Source: Curtobacterium poinsettiae
GTDB taxonomy: Bacteria; Actinomycetota; Actinomycetes; Actinomycetales; Microbacteriaceae
Reading direction: 5' to 3'
Assembly: GCF_025677645.1 (NCBI RefSeq)
Contig: NZ_CP106879.1
Coordinates: forward strand, 3,100,001-3,164,000
Length of the DNA stretch: 64,000 bases
Shown: positions 1 to 9,010 of the stretch, in pieces
How positions within the stretch are numbered: the first letter of the stretch is position 1
Layout: each line of letters starts with the position of its first letter
Translations under genes and position numbers: made by a program
The notes under the pieces: generated by a model
The model's input: the letters and a program-made list of their open reading frames with translations, nothing else
Database searches by the model: none
Told to the model about the DNA's origin: nothing

Positions 1-23
1 GGCCCTTCCTCGAGTCACTCGAC

Positions 24-108
24 TCAGATGCTGTTGACGTCCAGCGGGATGGCACTGGGATGACGCAGTGCCGAAGGTCGTCAGATGCTGTTGACGTCCA
101 GCGGGATG
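24..108. repeat. Duplicated 3' end of rplA with a hairpin insert
   Basis: A 28-bp block at 81-108 covers the rplA stop codon and last codons. It recurs exactly at 24-51. A second shared block, CCGAAGGTCG, sits at 71-80 and 115-124. Between the copies, GGCACTG (51-57) and CAGTGCC (66-72) form a 7-bp stem with an 8-nt loop. The last codons of rplA have therefore been copied just downstream of the gene, with a hairpin-forming insert replacing a few bases. The hairpin may act in 3'-end formation, but that is inference. Confidence 0.8.
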
Positions 109-770
109 CCGGGGCCGAAGGTCGTCGAGACGGCGCCCTTCATGACGTACCGGCCCTTCGAGGACGACGGCTTGAGGCGGTTGATCTCCTCGAGCGCGGT
201 CGAGATGTTCTCGTCGAGCTGCTCCGGCGTGAACGAGGCCTTGCCGACGACGAAGTGCACGTTGGCGTGCTTGTCGACACGGAACTCGATCTTGCCGCCC
301 TTGATGTCGTTGACGGCCTGCGCCACGTTCGGGGTGACGGTGCCGGTCTTCGGGTTCGGCATGAGGCCACGCGGGCCGAGCACCTTGCCGAGACGACCGA
401 CCTTGCCCATGAGCTCCGGGGTCGAGACGGCGGAGTCGAACGAGGTGTAGCCCTCGGCCACCTTCGCGATGAGCTCGTCGCCACCGACCTCGTCGGCGCC
501 GGCGGCGATGGCGGCCTCAGCAGCCGCACCCGTCGCGAAGACGATGACGCGGGCGGTCTTGCCCGTGCCGTGCGGCAGGATGACCGTGCCACGGACCATC
601 TGGTCGGCCTTGCGGGGGTCGACGCCGAGCTTCAGCGCGACCTCGACCGTGGAGTCGGTCTTCGAGGAACCGGTCTCCTTGGCCAGGGCGACGGCCTCGG
701 TCGGGGTGTAGAACTTGTCGGCCTCGATCTTCGCGGCCGCGGCCTGGTAGGCCTTGGACTTCTTCGCCAT
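81..770 (-). CDS. rplA: 50S ribosomal protein L1
   Basis: L1 binds 23S rRNA at the mobile L1 stalk, helps release deacylated tRNA from the E site, and in many bacteria represses its own operon. The 229-residue length fits the family. The signature [15 protein letters not shown] lies at residues 131-145. The ATG at 770 was chosen because AAGGAG lies just upstream and the product begins MAKKSKAY; an in-frame upstream extension to 821 looks non-native. The gene follows rplK on the same strand, the usual order. Its last codons are duplicated immediately downstream. Confidence 0.97.
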   Translation of the reverse strand: MAKKSKAYQAAAAKIEADKFYTPTEAVALAKETGSSKTDSTVEVALKLGVDPRKADQMVRGTVILPHGTGKTARVIVFATGAAAEAAIAAGADEVGGDELIAKVAEGYTSFDSAVSTPELMGKVGRLGKVLGPRGLMPNPKTGTVTPNVAQAVNDIKGGKIEFRVDKHANVHFVVGKASFTPEQLDENISTALEEINRLKPSSSKGRYVMKGAVSTTFGPGIPLDVNSI

Positions 771-860
771 GGTGGTCTCCTTGCGAGATACGTGGTTGGC
801 GAGCCGGCGAGGCTCTCCCACGGAAAGGTGTCTGGTGGTGGGCCGGAGCCCGATCGGTGC

Positions 861-1292
861 TTAGGCCTCGACCGTGATGCCCATCGAGCGTGCGGTGCCG
901 GCGATGATCTTCGCGGCCTGCTCGATGTCGTTGGCGTTCAGGTCGGCCTGCTTGGTCTCGGCGATCTGACGGACCTGGTCCATCGAGATCTTCGCGACCT
1001 TGACCGTGTGCGGGGTCGAGGACCCCTTCTGCACACCAGCAGCCTTCTTGATGAGCTCGGCGGCCGGCGGGGTCTTCAGGACGAACGTGAACGAACGGTC
1101 CTCGTAGACGGTGATCTCGACCGGCACGACGTTGCCACGCTGCGACTCGGTCGCCGCGTTGTACGCCTTGCAGAACTCCATGATGTTGACGCCGTGCTGA
1201 CCGAGCGCCGGACCGATCGGGGGGGCCGGGTTGGCGGCTCCCGCGTTGATCTGCAGCTTGATCAGGCCCGTGACCTTCTTCTTCGGTGCCAT
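861..1292 (-). CDS. rplK: 50S ribosomal protein L11
   Basis: L11 forms the GTPase-associated centre with 23S rRNA, is the thiostrepton target and is needed for RelA-type sensing. The protein has 143 residues, normal for the family. The N-terminal proline-rich segment [14 protein letters not shown] and the C-terminal [11 protein letters not shown] signature are both present. The ATG at 1292 follows AGGAGGAAGACAAGTC, a strong ribosome binding site. An upstream in-frame extension to 1385 would cross this site and is rejected. It sits between nusG and rplA in the conserved actinobacterial order. Confidence 0.97.
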   Translation of the reverse strand: MAPKKKVTGLIKLQINAGAANPAPPIGPALGQHGVNIMEFCKAYNAATESQRGNVVPVEITVYEDRSFTFVLKTPPAAELIKKAAGVQKGSSTPHTVKVAKISMDQVRQIAETKQADLNANDIEQAAKIIAGTARSMGITVEA

Positions 1293-1450
1293 GACTTGTC
1301 TTCCTCCTGGAATCGAACACACGGGGATCCGTGCACTCTCCCGCTGGTCCGGCCGTTCCGGACAGCGGTGAAGGCCCGCTCGCACGAGGCGCGCGGGCCC
1401 AAACCCGTTCAGTGTAGTCGATCTCGGTGACCGCTACAGCTGGGTGGTCG

Positions 1451-2494
1451 CTAGAGCTTGGTGACCTGGTCGAAGCTGAGCTCGACCGGGGTCTCGCGCT
1501 CGAACAGCGAGACGAGGACGGTGAGCTTGCCGCTCTCCGGCTTGATCTCGGAGATCGAACCCGGCAGGCCCGCGAACGAGCCTTCCTTGATGGTGATCGT
1601 CTCGCCGATCTCGAAGTCGACCTCGGCTGCGGGCTGTGCCTGCAGGCCGCTGCCCTTCGCGCCGCCCTTGGTCGGGGCGGCCTCGGCGACCTGCACCAGG
1701 GACTTGAGCATGCCGAACGCCTCGTCGAAACGGAGCGGCGTCGGGTTGTGCGCGTTGCCGACGAAGCCGGTGACACCCGGGGTGTGCCGGACGACGGACC
1801 ACGAGTCCTCGTTGAGGTCCATGCGGACGAGCACGTACGAGGGGATCCGGACGCGGGTGACCAGCTTGCGCTGCCCGTTCTTGATCTCGACGACGTCCTC
1901 CATCGGGACCTCGACCTGGTAGATGTAGTCCTCCATCGACATCGAGACCATGCGGTTCTCGATGTTCGACTTCACGCGGCGCTCGAAGCCCGCGTAGGAG
2001 TGGATGACGTACCACTTGCCCGGCTTCATCCGCAGCTCGGCCTTGAAGGCCTCGTACGGGTCGACCTCGGCAGGCTCGTCGTCCTCGTCGTCGAGTGCCT
2101 CGTCGGCGGCGAGCGTCTCGTTCGCCTCGGCGGCGGTCTCGGACTCGAGCTCGACTTCTTCCTCGTCCTCGACGGCCTCGACGGCGGCCTCGGCCTCGTC
2201 GGTGGAGTCGATCTCGAGGGCGTCGTCCACGACGGCGTCTGCCTCGGGGTCACGGGCTTCCTGCAGGGCCGTCAGTGCTTCGTCGAGGCCGGCGTCGACG
2301 GTGCCGTCGTCGGGCTCGGAGCTGAGGCCGAGGGACTCGTCGTCGTCGCCCTCGATCGAGATCGCACGCTCTTCAGCGGACTCGACGGAGCGTCCTTCGC
2401 CGGTCTCGACGTCGCCTTCCTGGTTCTCCTCGACCTCGGAGGACTGCTCGGCAGCCGTCGCGAGGTCGATGTCATCGCGGGAGTTGTCAGACAC
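1451..2494 (-). CDS. nusG: Transcription termination/antitermination factor NusG with long acidic N-terminus
   Basis: NusG binds RNA polymerase, modulates pausing and Rho termination, and couples transcription to translation through S10. The NGN domain begins near residue 158 (PGKWYVIHSYAGFERR) and the KOW domain occupies about residues 294-347. Residues 1-155 are an Asp/Glu/Ala-rich, probably disordered extension, making the protein 347 residues against about 180 in E. coli. Actinobacterial NusG often has an N-terminal extension, but this one is long. The start is GTG at 2494, preceded by GGAAAG. secE lies upstream and rplK downstream. Confidence 0.95.
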   Translation of the reverse strand: MSDNSRDDIDLATAAEQSSEVEENQEGDVETGEGRSVESAEERAISIEGDDDESLGLSSEPDDGTVDAGLDEALTALQEARDPEADAVVDDALEIDSTDEAEAAVEAVEDEEEVELESETAAEANETLAADEALDDEDDEPAEVDPYEAFKAELRMKPGKWYVIHSYAGFERRVKSNIENRMVSMSMEDYIYQVEVPMEDVVEIKNGQRKLVTRVRIPSYVLVRMDLNEDSWSVVRHTPGVTGFVGNAHNPTPLRFDEAFGMLKSLVQVAEAAPTKGGAKGSGLQAQPAAEVDFEIGETITIKEGSFAGLPGSISEIKPESGKLTVLVSLFERETPVELSFDQVTKL

Positions 2495-2628
2495 AGTCGA
2501 TTCTTTCCGTTCGGTGGTTCGGGTCGGGGTGGCGTTCGTTCATGGTCACGAGCGACGCCGTCACGATCGACGCCGTCTCGGGCGACCGTACTCCTCGGAA
2601 CGACCGCACACGGCAGTCGACGTCGGGG

Positions 2629-2907
2629 TCAGGCCGTGGGCCCGTTGCCGAAGACGTACCCGACGCCGAGACCGAACACGAAGTCGAGGATCGACACCAG
2701 GATCATCATGACGACGACGAACACGAGCACGACGCCCGTGTAGCTGAAAAGTTCCTTGCGGGTCGGCGTCACGACCTTGCGCAGTTCGCCGATCACCTGG
2801 CGGATGAAGAGCACGATGGCAGCGATGGGACCGCGGCGCTCGGCCCGGTCCTGCTTCGCCTTGGCGACGACGTCGTCCGCCGTCGTCTCCATGTCTTTGC
2901 TCGCCAA
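2629..2907 (-). CDS. secE: Preprotein translocase subunit SecE
   Basis: SecE is the clamp subunit of the SecYEG channel in the cytoplasmic membrane. The 92-residue protein has the actinobacterial single-span form: a short charged N-terminus, the conserved amphipathic stretch ELRKVVTPTRKE near residues 41-52, and one transmembrane helix at about 57-80. TTG at 2907 is the chosen start because GGAAGGGTAGAAG lies immediately upstream; the internal ATG at 2892 has no such site. The gene lies directly downstream of tRNA-Trp and upstream of nusG, the standard actinobacterial order. Confidence 0.94.
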   Translation of the reverse strand: MASKDMETTADDVVAKAKQDRAERRGPIAAIVLFIRQVIGELRKVVTPTRKELFSYTGVVLVFVVVMMILVSILDFVFGLGVGYVFGNGPTA

Positions 2908-2927
2908 CTTCTACCCTTCCAGAGTTG

Positions 2928-3000
2928 CAGGGCGGACAGGACTCGAACCTGCAACCTGCGGTTTTGGAGACCGCTGCTCTACCAATTGAGCCACCGCCCT
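2928..3000 (-). tRNA. tRNA-Trp (CCA)
   Basis: The minus strand folds as a 73-nt cloverleaf. The 7-bp acceptor stem starts AGGGCGG, the T-arm contains GGTTCGAGTCC, and the anticodon loop CTCCAAA carries CCA. The discriminator is G and a full CCA tail is not encoded. It precedes secE on the same strand, as in many actinobacteria. Confidence 0.97.
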
Positions 3001-3112
3001 TCGCAACACGGTTCGTCACCGATCCGCGTTCCGGTGGACGAGTCTACGGGAGTCCGTCACACGGTGTCCACTTGGCCCCGTCCACGGCGTGCCGCGCCGG
3101 TAGGCTGGGCCC

Positions 3113-4378
3113 GTGAGCACCGCAGCCCCAGGCCCCGAGTCCACCGCCCACGTGTCCGTCGACACCCTCGCCACCGCGCCGACCGATCGTCCGCGCATCG
3201 CGTCCCGCATCGCGGCCATCGCCGAGTCCGCGACGCTCAAGGTCGACGCGAAGGCCAAGGCGCTCAAGGCCGCCGGCCGTCCGGTGATCTCGTTCGCCGC
3301 CGGCGAGCCCGACTTCGCGACCCCGCAGCACGTGGTCGACGCGGCCGTCGCTGCCGCGCAGGACCCGAAGAACCACCGCTACACGCCCGCGACCGGCCTG
3401 CCCGAACTGAAGCAGGCCATCGCCGACAAGACCGCCCGGGTGTCCGGTGTCACCGTCGAGCCGTCGCAGGTCATCGTCACCAACGGTGGCAAGCAGGCGG
3501 TCTACCAGGCGTTCCAGACCATCGTCGACGCCGGTGACGAGGTCCTGCTGCCCGCGCCGTACTGGACCACGTACCCCGAGGCCATCCGGCTGGCCGGCGG
3601 CGAGCCCGTCGAGGTCTTCGCCGGCAGCGACCAGGATTACCTGGTGACGGTCGAGCAGCTCGAGGCCGCCCGCACCCCGGCGACCAAGGCGCTGCTGTTC
3701 TGCTCGCCGTCGAACCCCACGGGCGCCGTGTACTCCGCCGAGCAGACCCGGGCCATCGGCGAGTGGGCGCTCGAGCACGGCATCTGGGTGATCAGCGACG
3801 AGATCTACCAGGACCTGGTCTACGACGGCGTCCGTTTCGCCGGCATCCTGGCCGAGGTCCCCGCCCTCGCCGACACCACGATCCTGGTGAACGGCGTCGC
3901 GAAGACCTACGCGATGACCGGCTGGCGCGTCGGGTGGTCCATCGGCCCGGCCGACGCCGTCAAGGCCGCATCGAACCTGCAGTCGCACCTGTCGTCGAAC
4001 GTCTCGAACGTGTCGCAGCGCGCAGCGATCGCCGCCCTCACCGGTCCGCAGGAGCCCGTCGCCGCCATGCGCGAGGCCTTCGACCGCCGCCGGAAGGCCA
4101 TCGTGGACGGCCTCAACGCGATCCCGGGCTTCCGCACGCCGACCCCGCAGGGCGCCTTCTACGTCTACCCGGACGTCACCGCACTGCTCGGTCGCGAATG
4201 GGCCGGCACCACCCCGACGACCACGCTCGAACTGGCCGACCTGATCCTCGAGCACGCCGAGGTCGCGGTCGTGCCGGGTGAGGCCTTCGGCCCCTCCGGC
4301 TACCTGCGCCTGTCGTACGCGCTCGGCGACGACGACATCGCCGAGGGCGTCGCCCGGCTGGCGGAGTTCTTCGCGTAG
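3113..4378 (+). CDS. PLP-dependent aspartate/aromatic aminotransferase (class I)
   Basis: A fold-type I aminotransferase that probably exchanges amino groups between aspartate or related amino acids and 2-oxoglutarate. The 421-residue protein carries [14 protein letters not shown] substrate/PLP motifs ([11 protein letters not shown]) and the Schiff-base lysine near residue 264 in [14 protein letters not shown]. The conserved arginine region SGYLRLSYA lies near the C-terminus. Start is GTG at 3113. TAGGCT ends 6 nt upstream and there is no Shine-Dalgarno, so the mRNA is probably leaderless. An aspC-like gene beside secE is common in Actinobacteria; the exact substrate cannot be read from sequence. 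Confidence 0.92.
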   Translation: MSTAAPGPESTAHVSVDTLATAPTDRPRIASRIAAIAESATLKVDAKAKALKAAGRPVISFAAGEPDFATPQHVVDAAVAAAQDPKNHRYTPATGLPELKQAIADKTARVSGVTVEPSQVIVTNGGKQAVYQAFQTIVDAGDEVLLPAPYWTTYPEAIRLAGGEPVEVFAGSDQDYLVTVEQLEAARTPATKALLFCSPSNPTGAVYSAEQTRAIGEWALEHGIWVISDEIYQDLVYDGVRFAGILAEVPALADTTILVNGVAKTYAMTGWRVGWSIGPADAVKAASNLQSHLSSNVSNVSQRAAIAALTGPQEPVAAMREAFDRRRKAIVDGLNAIPGFRTPTPQGAFYVYPDVTALLGREWAGTTPTTTLELADLILEHAEVAVVPGEAFGPSGYLRLSYALGDDDIAEGVARLAEFFA

Positions 4379-4407
4379 ACGCTGCGCACGCGACACCCTG
4401 TGGAACA

Positions 4408-4442
4408 CAGAACGGGCCGCCTCGTCGAGGTGGCCCGTTCTG
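4408..4442. terminator. Bidirectional terminator hairpin
   Basis: CAGAACGGGCC and GGCCCGTTCTG flank an inner stem, giving about 16 bp with a 3-nt loop. It lies between two convergent genes, the aminotransferase ending at 4378 and murB ending at 4496. Confidence 0.8.
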
Positions 4443-4495
4443 CGTTCCGGGAGGCCCGTGGTGCGTCGTGCTCGTCCGTCCCGTCGTGCGGACGA

Positions 4496-5524
4496 TCAGC
4501 CGAGCAGGTCCCCCACCACGACGGGTTCCGGGACGAGCGAGACACCGAAGCGGTTCAGGACGGTCACCTGCACGAACCGTGCGAGCTCGGCCACCTGCGC
4601 CGCCGTCGCGCCGCCGCGGTTCGTGAGTGCGAGGGTGTGCTTGGACGAGATCGCCGCGCGGGAACCCGGCACCGCGTACCCGCGGTGGACGCCGGCGTGC
4701 TCGATGAGCCACGCGGCACTGAGCTTGACGTCGTCGCCCGCGGGCCAGCGGGGCGCGTCCGCCGGCAGGGTCTCGGCGAACGCCGGCGAGACGATCGGGT
4801 TCGTGAAGAACGACCCGGCGCTCCAGGTGTCGTGGTCGTCCGCCTCGAGCACCATGCCCTTCGAGCCGCGCAGCCGTAGGACCTCGTCGCGGACGGTCGT
4901 GGGCGGCACGAGCGCACCGAGCTCGACCCCGAGCGAACCGGCGAGCTGCGCGTACCGCACGGGCACACCGTGCTCGCCCGCGAGCCCGAGTCGGAACTCG
5001 ACCGTCAGCACGACACCGCGCCGACCGTGCTTGAGGGTCGACGAGCGGTAGCCGAGCGCCAGCTCGGCTGCCGGGACCCACGCGCGCTCCCCCGTGGCGG
5101 CATCGAGGAACTCGACGCGGGTGAGCACGTCGGCGAGTTCGACCCCGTAGGCGCCGATGTTCTGCACCGGGGACGCACCGACCGTGCCCGGGATGCCGCT
5201 GAGGGCCTCCAGGCCGGTCCAGCCGTTCGCGACGGTCGTGGCGACGAACGGGTCCCACGGCTCCCCCGCGGCGACGCGGACGGTGACGCCGTCGGCGTCG
5301 CGGTCGGCTCCGACGCCCGTCGTCCGGACCAGCACGACGGTGCCGTCGAAGCCCTGGTCGGCGACCAGCAGGTTGCTGCCGCCGCCGAGGACGAGCCACT
5401 CGTGGTCGTCGAAGGCGTCGAGCGCGTGGGCGACGAGTTCGTCGGTCGTCGTGGCCGTGAGCAGCCGGGTGGCGGCCCCGCCGACGCGGAGCGTCGTCAG
5501 GTCGGCCAGCACCGGCTCGGACAC
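4496..5524 (-). CDS. murB: UDP-N-acetylmuramate dehydrogenase MurB
   Basis: MurB reduces UDP-GlcNAc-enolpyruvate to UDP-MurNAc with NADPH and FAD in cytoplasmic peptidoglycan precursor synthesis. The 342-residue protein starts TLRVGGAA and shows the FAD-binding SGIPGTVGASPVQNIGAYG and the AGSFFTNP motif holding the catalytic serine. The region YRSSTLKHG is typical of type I MurB. Start is GTG at 5524, two bases after the stop of the upstream MaoC gene, which suggests translational coupling. In-frame upstream sequence to 5737 is antisense-like low complexity and was discarded. Confidence 0.95.
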   Translation of the reverse strand: MSEPVLADLTTLRVGGAATRLLTATTTDELVAHALDAFDDHEWLVLGGGSNLLVADQGFDGTVVLVRTTGVGADRDADGVTVRVAAGEPWDPFVATTVANGWTGLEALSGIPGTVGASPVQNIGAYGVELADVLTRVEFLDAATGERAWVPAAELALGYRSSTLKHGRRGVVLTVEFRLGLAGEHGVPVRYAQLAGSLGVELGALVPPTTVRDEVLRLRGSKGMVLEADDHDTWSAGSFFTNPIVSPAFAETLPADAPRWPAGDDVKLSAAWLIEHAGVHRGYAVPGSRAAISSKHTLALTNRGGATAAQVAELARFVQVTVLNRFGVSLVPEPVVVGDLLG

Positions 5525-5526
5525 GG

Positions 5527-5952
5527 TCAGCGGAACACCACCGTGACCTGCGCCTTGCCGAGCACGGTCTGCCCGGCGGCGGTCACGGTGAGGTCGATGC
5601 GCTTCGGCCGACCGTCCTCGTCGACGGTGCCGACCTTCGCGACGATGCCGACGGTGGCACCCTGCTCCGGGTCCACGACGACGGGACGCGTGAAGCGGAC
5701 GCCGTAGCCCGCGACCCAGCCGCGGTCGCCGAGCCACTCGGCGACCGGCTGCACGGCGATGCCCATCGTGAGCATGCCGTGGGCGAGCACACCCGGCAGG
5801 CCGACCGAAGCGGCCACGTCGTCGCGGTAGTGGATGGGGTTGAAGTCTCCCGAGGCGCCGGCGTACCGGACGAGCGAGTCACGCGTGATGTGCACGTCAC
5901 GCTCGGCGACGACGGTGCCGACCTCGAGCGCGGTGGCGGGTGCGGCGGTCAT
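5527..5952 (-). CDS. MaoC-family dehydratase, HadB-like subunit
   Basis: A single hot-dog fold hydratase of 141 residues with the catalytic signature YAGASGDFNPIHY (Asp and His of the hydratase-2 motif) near residues 29-41. In mycobacteria the catalytic subunit HadB pairs with HadA to dehydrate 3-hydroxyacyl-ACP in FAS-II. Its ATG overlaps the upstream partner's stop (ATGA at 5949-5952), and murB follows two bases after its stop. The hadAB-tRNA-Trp-secE neighbourhood is shared with mycobacteria. The physiological substrate here is unknown, since Microbacteriaceae do not make mycolic acids. Confidence 0.88.
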   Translation of the reverse strand: MTAAPATALEVGTVVAERDVHITRDSLVRYAGASGDFNPIHYRDDVAASVGLPGVLAHGMLTMGIAVQPVAEWLGDRGWVAGYGVRFTRPVVVDPEQGATVGIVAKVGTVDEDGRPKRIDLTVTAAGQTVLGKAQVTVVFR

Positions 5953-6398
5953 GCGTCGTCTCCTCGGACCACGAGGGTGGAGGTCGCCGTGACGACGTGC
6001 TCCCCCTCGGCGTCGTTCATGGTGCTCTGGGCGGTGACCATCGCGTTGCTGCCGAGGGTCTTCACACTGGTGACCGTCAGGGTCGCGGTGAGCTCGTCGC
6101 CGGCGACGATCGGCCGGTCGTAGGTGAAGGACTGCTCGCCGTGCACCACGCGGGAGAAGTCGATGCCGGCGTCGGGCTCGTTCAGGAGCTGCGCGAGCGT
6201 GGCCTCCTGCACGACGACGGCGAACGTCGGGGGTGCGACCACGTCGGCGTACCCGGCGGCACGTGCGGCGTCCGGATCATGGTGGACGGGATTGGTCGCG
6301 AAGACCGCACGCGAGAACTCGCGCACCTTCTCGCGGCCGACCAGGTAGGGCTGGGCCGGCGGGAACGTCCTGCCGACGAGCTCGGGGTTCACTGACAC
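5949..6398 (-). CDS. MaoC-family dehydratase, HadA-like subunit (FAS1_DH region)
   Basis: A 149-residue hot-dog protein resembling mycobacterial HadA: VGRTFPPAQPYLVGREKVREFSRA at the N-terminus, then TNPVHHDPDAARAAGY and the VAPPTF motif. It is probably the substrate-binding partner of the following HadB-like subunit, overlapped by ATGA. GTG at 6398 was chosen because TACACT ends 6 nt upstream and no ribosome binding site is visible, which fits a leaderless transcript. Longer in-frame starts up to 6446 would place the -10 box inside the gene. Confidence 0.87.
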   Translation of the reverse strand: MSVNPELVGRTFPPAQPYLVGREKVREFSRAVFATNPVHHDPDAARAAGYADVVAPPTFAVVVQEATLAQLLNEPDAGIDFSRVVHGEQSFTYDRPIVAGDELTATLTVTSVKTLGSNAMVTAQSTMNDAEGEHVVTATSTLVVRGDDA

Positions 6399-6529
6399 CA
6401 CGGCAGTGTACCGACGCCCGCCCGGGGGCCTGTGATCCATGAGCACGCATCAGCTAGACTGTCTGAGACCGATTCGGGGGAATCGGGGCGTGCCGTGCGG
6501 CACGGGTTCGTTCGGGACGGGGAGGGCCG

Positions 6530-6928
6530 ATGGACACCACGACGGAGTTCGCCGTGCACACGGGAGACCGGTGCACCGCCATGGAGGTCGCGGCCGCTGC
6601 GCTGCGCCGCACGGGCCACCACGTCGAGTCGACGGGTGGCACGCTGACCGTGACGGCGGGCAGCCGGACGCTCACGATCCTCCTCGGTGCGCTCGTCCAG
6701 CCGGCCCGGGAGTACCGCCGCTACGAGCTGTCGACCGTCGTGGACGGCGCCACCACCACGATCACCCTGTGTCGGGCCGGGCACGGCACGGCCGTGTCCG
6801 GCGGCAGCATCGGCGCGAACCGTCGTCGCGCCGCCTGGCAGCAGGTCACCGCCGCGGTCGAGGACGCGTTCCGTGCGGCCGGGGTGCTCGCGACGCGGAC
6901 GAACACCGGCTCCCACCGCACGCAGTAG
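6530..6928 (+). CDS. Hypothetical protein, 132 residues
   Basis: I do not recognise a family. The 132-residue soluble protein has an alternating beta-strand-like centre (TLTVTAGSRTLTILLGALV, then RRYELSTVVDGATTTITLCRAG) and a C-terminal helix rich in Ala and Arg (RRAAWQQVTAAVEDAFRAAGV). There is no signal peptide or membrane span. The ATG at 6530 follows GGGGAGGGCCG, a good ribosome binding site, and a TAGACT -10-like box lies near 6453-6458, so the transcript should have a leader of about 70 nt. It stands alone between hadA and an ABC exporter. Confidence 0.7.
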   Translation: MDTTTEFAVHTGDRCTAMEVAAAALRRTGHHVESTGGTLTVTAGSRTLTILLGALVQPAREYRRYELSTVVDGATTTITLCRAGHGTAVSGGSIGANRRRAAWQQVTAAVEDAFRAAGVLATRTNTGSHRTQ

Positions 6929-7039
6929 GCGGCCGGACGGCCTCCGGCGGGTCGCCGCGCGGCGCACCGTCACGGGAGCGGTCACCGAGGACCCGGCGAG
7001 CCATCTAGGTTGGGCCAGGGGCACCGGAGAGGAACCGCC

Positions 7040-8935
7040 ATGAGCATGGAGAGCGCAGCCTGGAGCTCGCTGTACAAGATCTCGTCCGCGCAGGGCGGCA
7101 AGCACGGGTTCTCCCGCGCGTCCGTCCGGCGGATCCTGACGTTCGCGGTGCCGTACCGGGCGAAGCTGCTGGTCTTCATCGGTCTGTCCGTCGTCGGAGC
7201 CTTCCTCGCGGTCGCGACGCCGGTCCTCGCCGGTCGGGTGGTCGACGTCATCGTCGCCCGTGGTGAGGTCGCGACGATCGTCCGGTTGGCCGTGGTCATC
7301 GCCCTGGTGGCCGTGGCCGACGCCGCCGTGTCACTGACCACCCGCTGGTACTCGGCGCGGATCGGCGAGGGCGTGATCCTGGACCTCCGCACCGCCGTCT
7401 TCGACCACGTGCAGAAGATGCCCATCGCGTTCTTCACCCGCACCCGGACCGGTGCGCTCGTGAGCCGCCTGAACAACGACGTGATCGGCGCCCAACAGGC
7501 CTTCAGCGGCACGCTGTCCGGCGTGGTCACGAACCTCGTGGCGCTGGTCCTCACGCTGATCGTCATGCTCAGCACCTCGTGGCTCGTGACGGTCCTCGCC
7601 GTCGTCATGCTCCCGCTCTTCCTGGTCCCCGCCCGCCGGATGGGCAGCCGCCTCGCCGCCCTTCGTCGCGAGGCCGCCGACCACAACTCAGCGATGAGCA
7701 CCCAGATGACCGAGCGCTTCTCGGCACCCGGCGCCACCCTCGTCAAGCTGTTCGGCCGACCCGACGAAGAGGCCGAGGAGTTCCGCGTCCGCGCTGCCCG
7801 TGTGCGCGACATCGGGGTCCGGACCGCGATGCTGCAGTTCGTCTTCTTCACCGCGCTGATGCTCGTCTCCGCGCTCGCCCTCGCGCTGGTCTACGGGCTC
7901 GGCGGCTTCCTCGCGCTCGCCGGCCGCCTGGACACCGGCGAGGTGGTCACCCTGGCGCTCCTGCTCACCCGGCTGTACGCCCCGCTGACGAGCCTGGCGA
8001 ACGCCCGGGTCGAGATCATGAGCGCCGTGGTCAGCTTCGAGCGCGTCTTCGAGGTGCTCGACCTCGAACCACTCATCCAGGAGCAGCCCGACGCGGTCAC
8101 CATCGCCGACGGGCCGGTCTCCGTCGAGTTCGACGACGTCCGGTTCGCCTACCCGTCCGCCGACAAGGTGTCCCTCGCCTCGCTCGAGGAGGTCGCCACG
8201 CTCGACACCCGCGGCGGCGAGGAGGTACTGCACGGCCTGTCCTTCCGGATCGAGCCGGGGCAGACCGTCGCCCTGGTCGGCTCGTCCGGAGCCGGCAAGT
8301 CCACGGTCGCGCAGCTGCTCGCACGCCTGTACGACGTCGACAGCGGCGCCGTGCGCCTGGCCGGGACGGACGTCCGTGACGTCACGTTTGCCTCGATGCG
8401 CCACACCCTCGGCATGGTGACGCAGGACGGTCACCTGTTCCACGAGACCATCCGTTCCAACCTGCGGTTCGCCCGGCCCGAGGCGTCCGACGACGAGGTG
8501 TGGGACGCCGTCCGCCGTGCGCGGCTCGAGCCGCTCATCCGGTCCCTCCCCGACCAGCTGGACACCATGGTGGGCGAACGCGGCTACCGGCTGTCCGGGG
8601 GCGAGCGCCAGCGGATGACGATCGCCCGGCTCCTGCTCGCCCAGCCGCGCGTCGTCATCCTCGACGAGGCGACGGCGGCACTCGACTCGACGTCCGAGGC
8701 AGCGGTGCAGGCTGCGCTCGGCGAGGCGCTCGAGGGACGGACGGCGATGGTGATCGCGCACCGGCTCTCCACGATCCGCAGCGCGGACGTCATCCTCGTG
8801 GTCGAGGACGGCTCGATCGTGGAGCGCGGCACGCACGACGAACTGCTGGCCGCGGGTGGCCGGTACGAGGAACTGCACCGCACCCAGTTCGCCGCGCAGG
8901 AGAACGTCGCGACCGGTGTGCAGGCGGCGGACTGA
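7040..8935 (+). CDS. ABC transporter, fused permease and ATP-binding protein
   Basis: A half-size type IV exporter of 631 residues. The N-terminal transmembrane domain spans about residues 45-330 with six predicted helices. The nucleotide-binding domain has Walker A GSSGAGKST near 414, signature LSGGERQR near 518, Walker B VVILDEA near 538 and the H-loop IAHRLST. It probably works as a homodimer exporting lipids, peptides or drugs; the substrate cannot be read. The ATG at 7040 follows GGAGAGGAACCGCC. The gene is monocistronic, followed by a hairpin terminator and tRNA genes on the other strand. Confidence 0.93.
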   Translation: MSMESAAWSSLYKISSAQGGKHGFSRASVRRILTFAVPYRAKLLVFIGLSVVGAFLAVATPVLAGRVVDVIVARGEVATIVRLAVVIALVAVADAAVSLTTRWYSARIGEGVILDLRTAVFDHVQKMPIAFFTRTRTGALVSRLNNDVIGAQQAFSGTLSGVVTNLVALVLTLIVMLSTSWLVTVLAVVMLPLFLVPARRMGSRLAALRREAADHNSAMSTQMTERFSAPGATLVKLFGRPDEEAEEFRVRAARVRDIGVRTAMLQFVFFTALMLVSALALALVYGLGGFLALAGRLDTGEVVTLALLLTRLYAPLTSLANARVEIMSAVVSFERVFEVLDLEPLIQEQPDAVTIADGPVSVEFDDVRFAYPSADKVSLASLEEVATLDTRGGEEVLHGLSFRIEPGQTVALVGSSGAGKSTVAQLLARLYDVDSGAVRLAGTDVRDVTFASMRHTLGMVTQDGHLFHETIRSNLRFARPEASDDEVWDAVRRARLEPLIRSLPDQLDTMVGERGYRLSGGERQRMTIARLLLAQPRVVILDEATAALDSTSEAAVQAALGEALEGRTAMVIAHRLSTIRSADVILVVEDGSIVERGTHDELLAAGGRYEELHRTQFAAQENVATGVQAAD

Positions 8936-8965
8936 ACGCGCGGCGGGTCGGGAGCGGCAACAGAG

Positions 8966-9005
8966 AAGGCCCCCTGACCCAGGGGATCCTGGACGAGAGG
9001 GCCTT
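8966..9005. terminator. Terminator hairpin after the ABC exporter
   Basis: AAGGCCC (8966-8972) and GGGCCTT (8999-9005) flank an inner CCCCT/AGGGG stem. It lies between the exporter and the convergent tRNA-Met and may serve both directions. Confidence 0.6.
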
Positions 9006-9010
9006 GCGTG

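Noticed and set aside
517..1776. A 419-codon minus-strand frame across rplA-rplK-nusG
   Set aside because: It overlaps three certain genes in another frame and is Arg/Ser/His-rich, as expected for a shadow frame in high-GC DNA.
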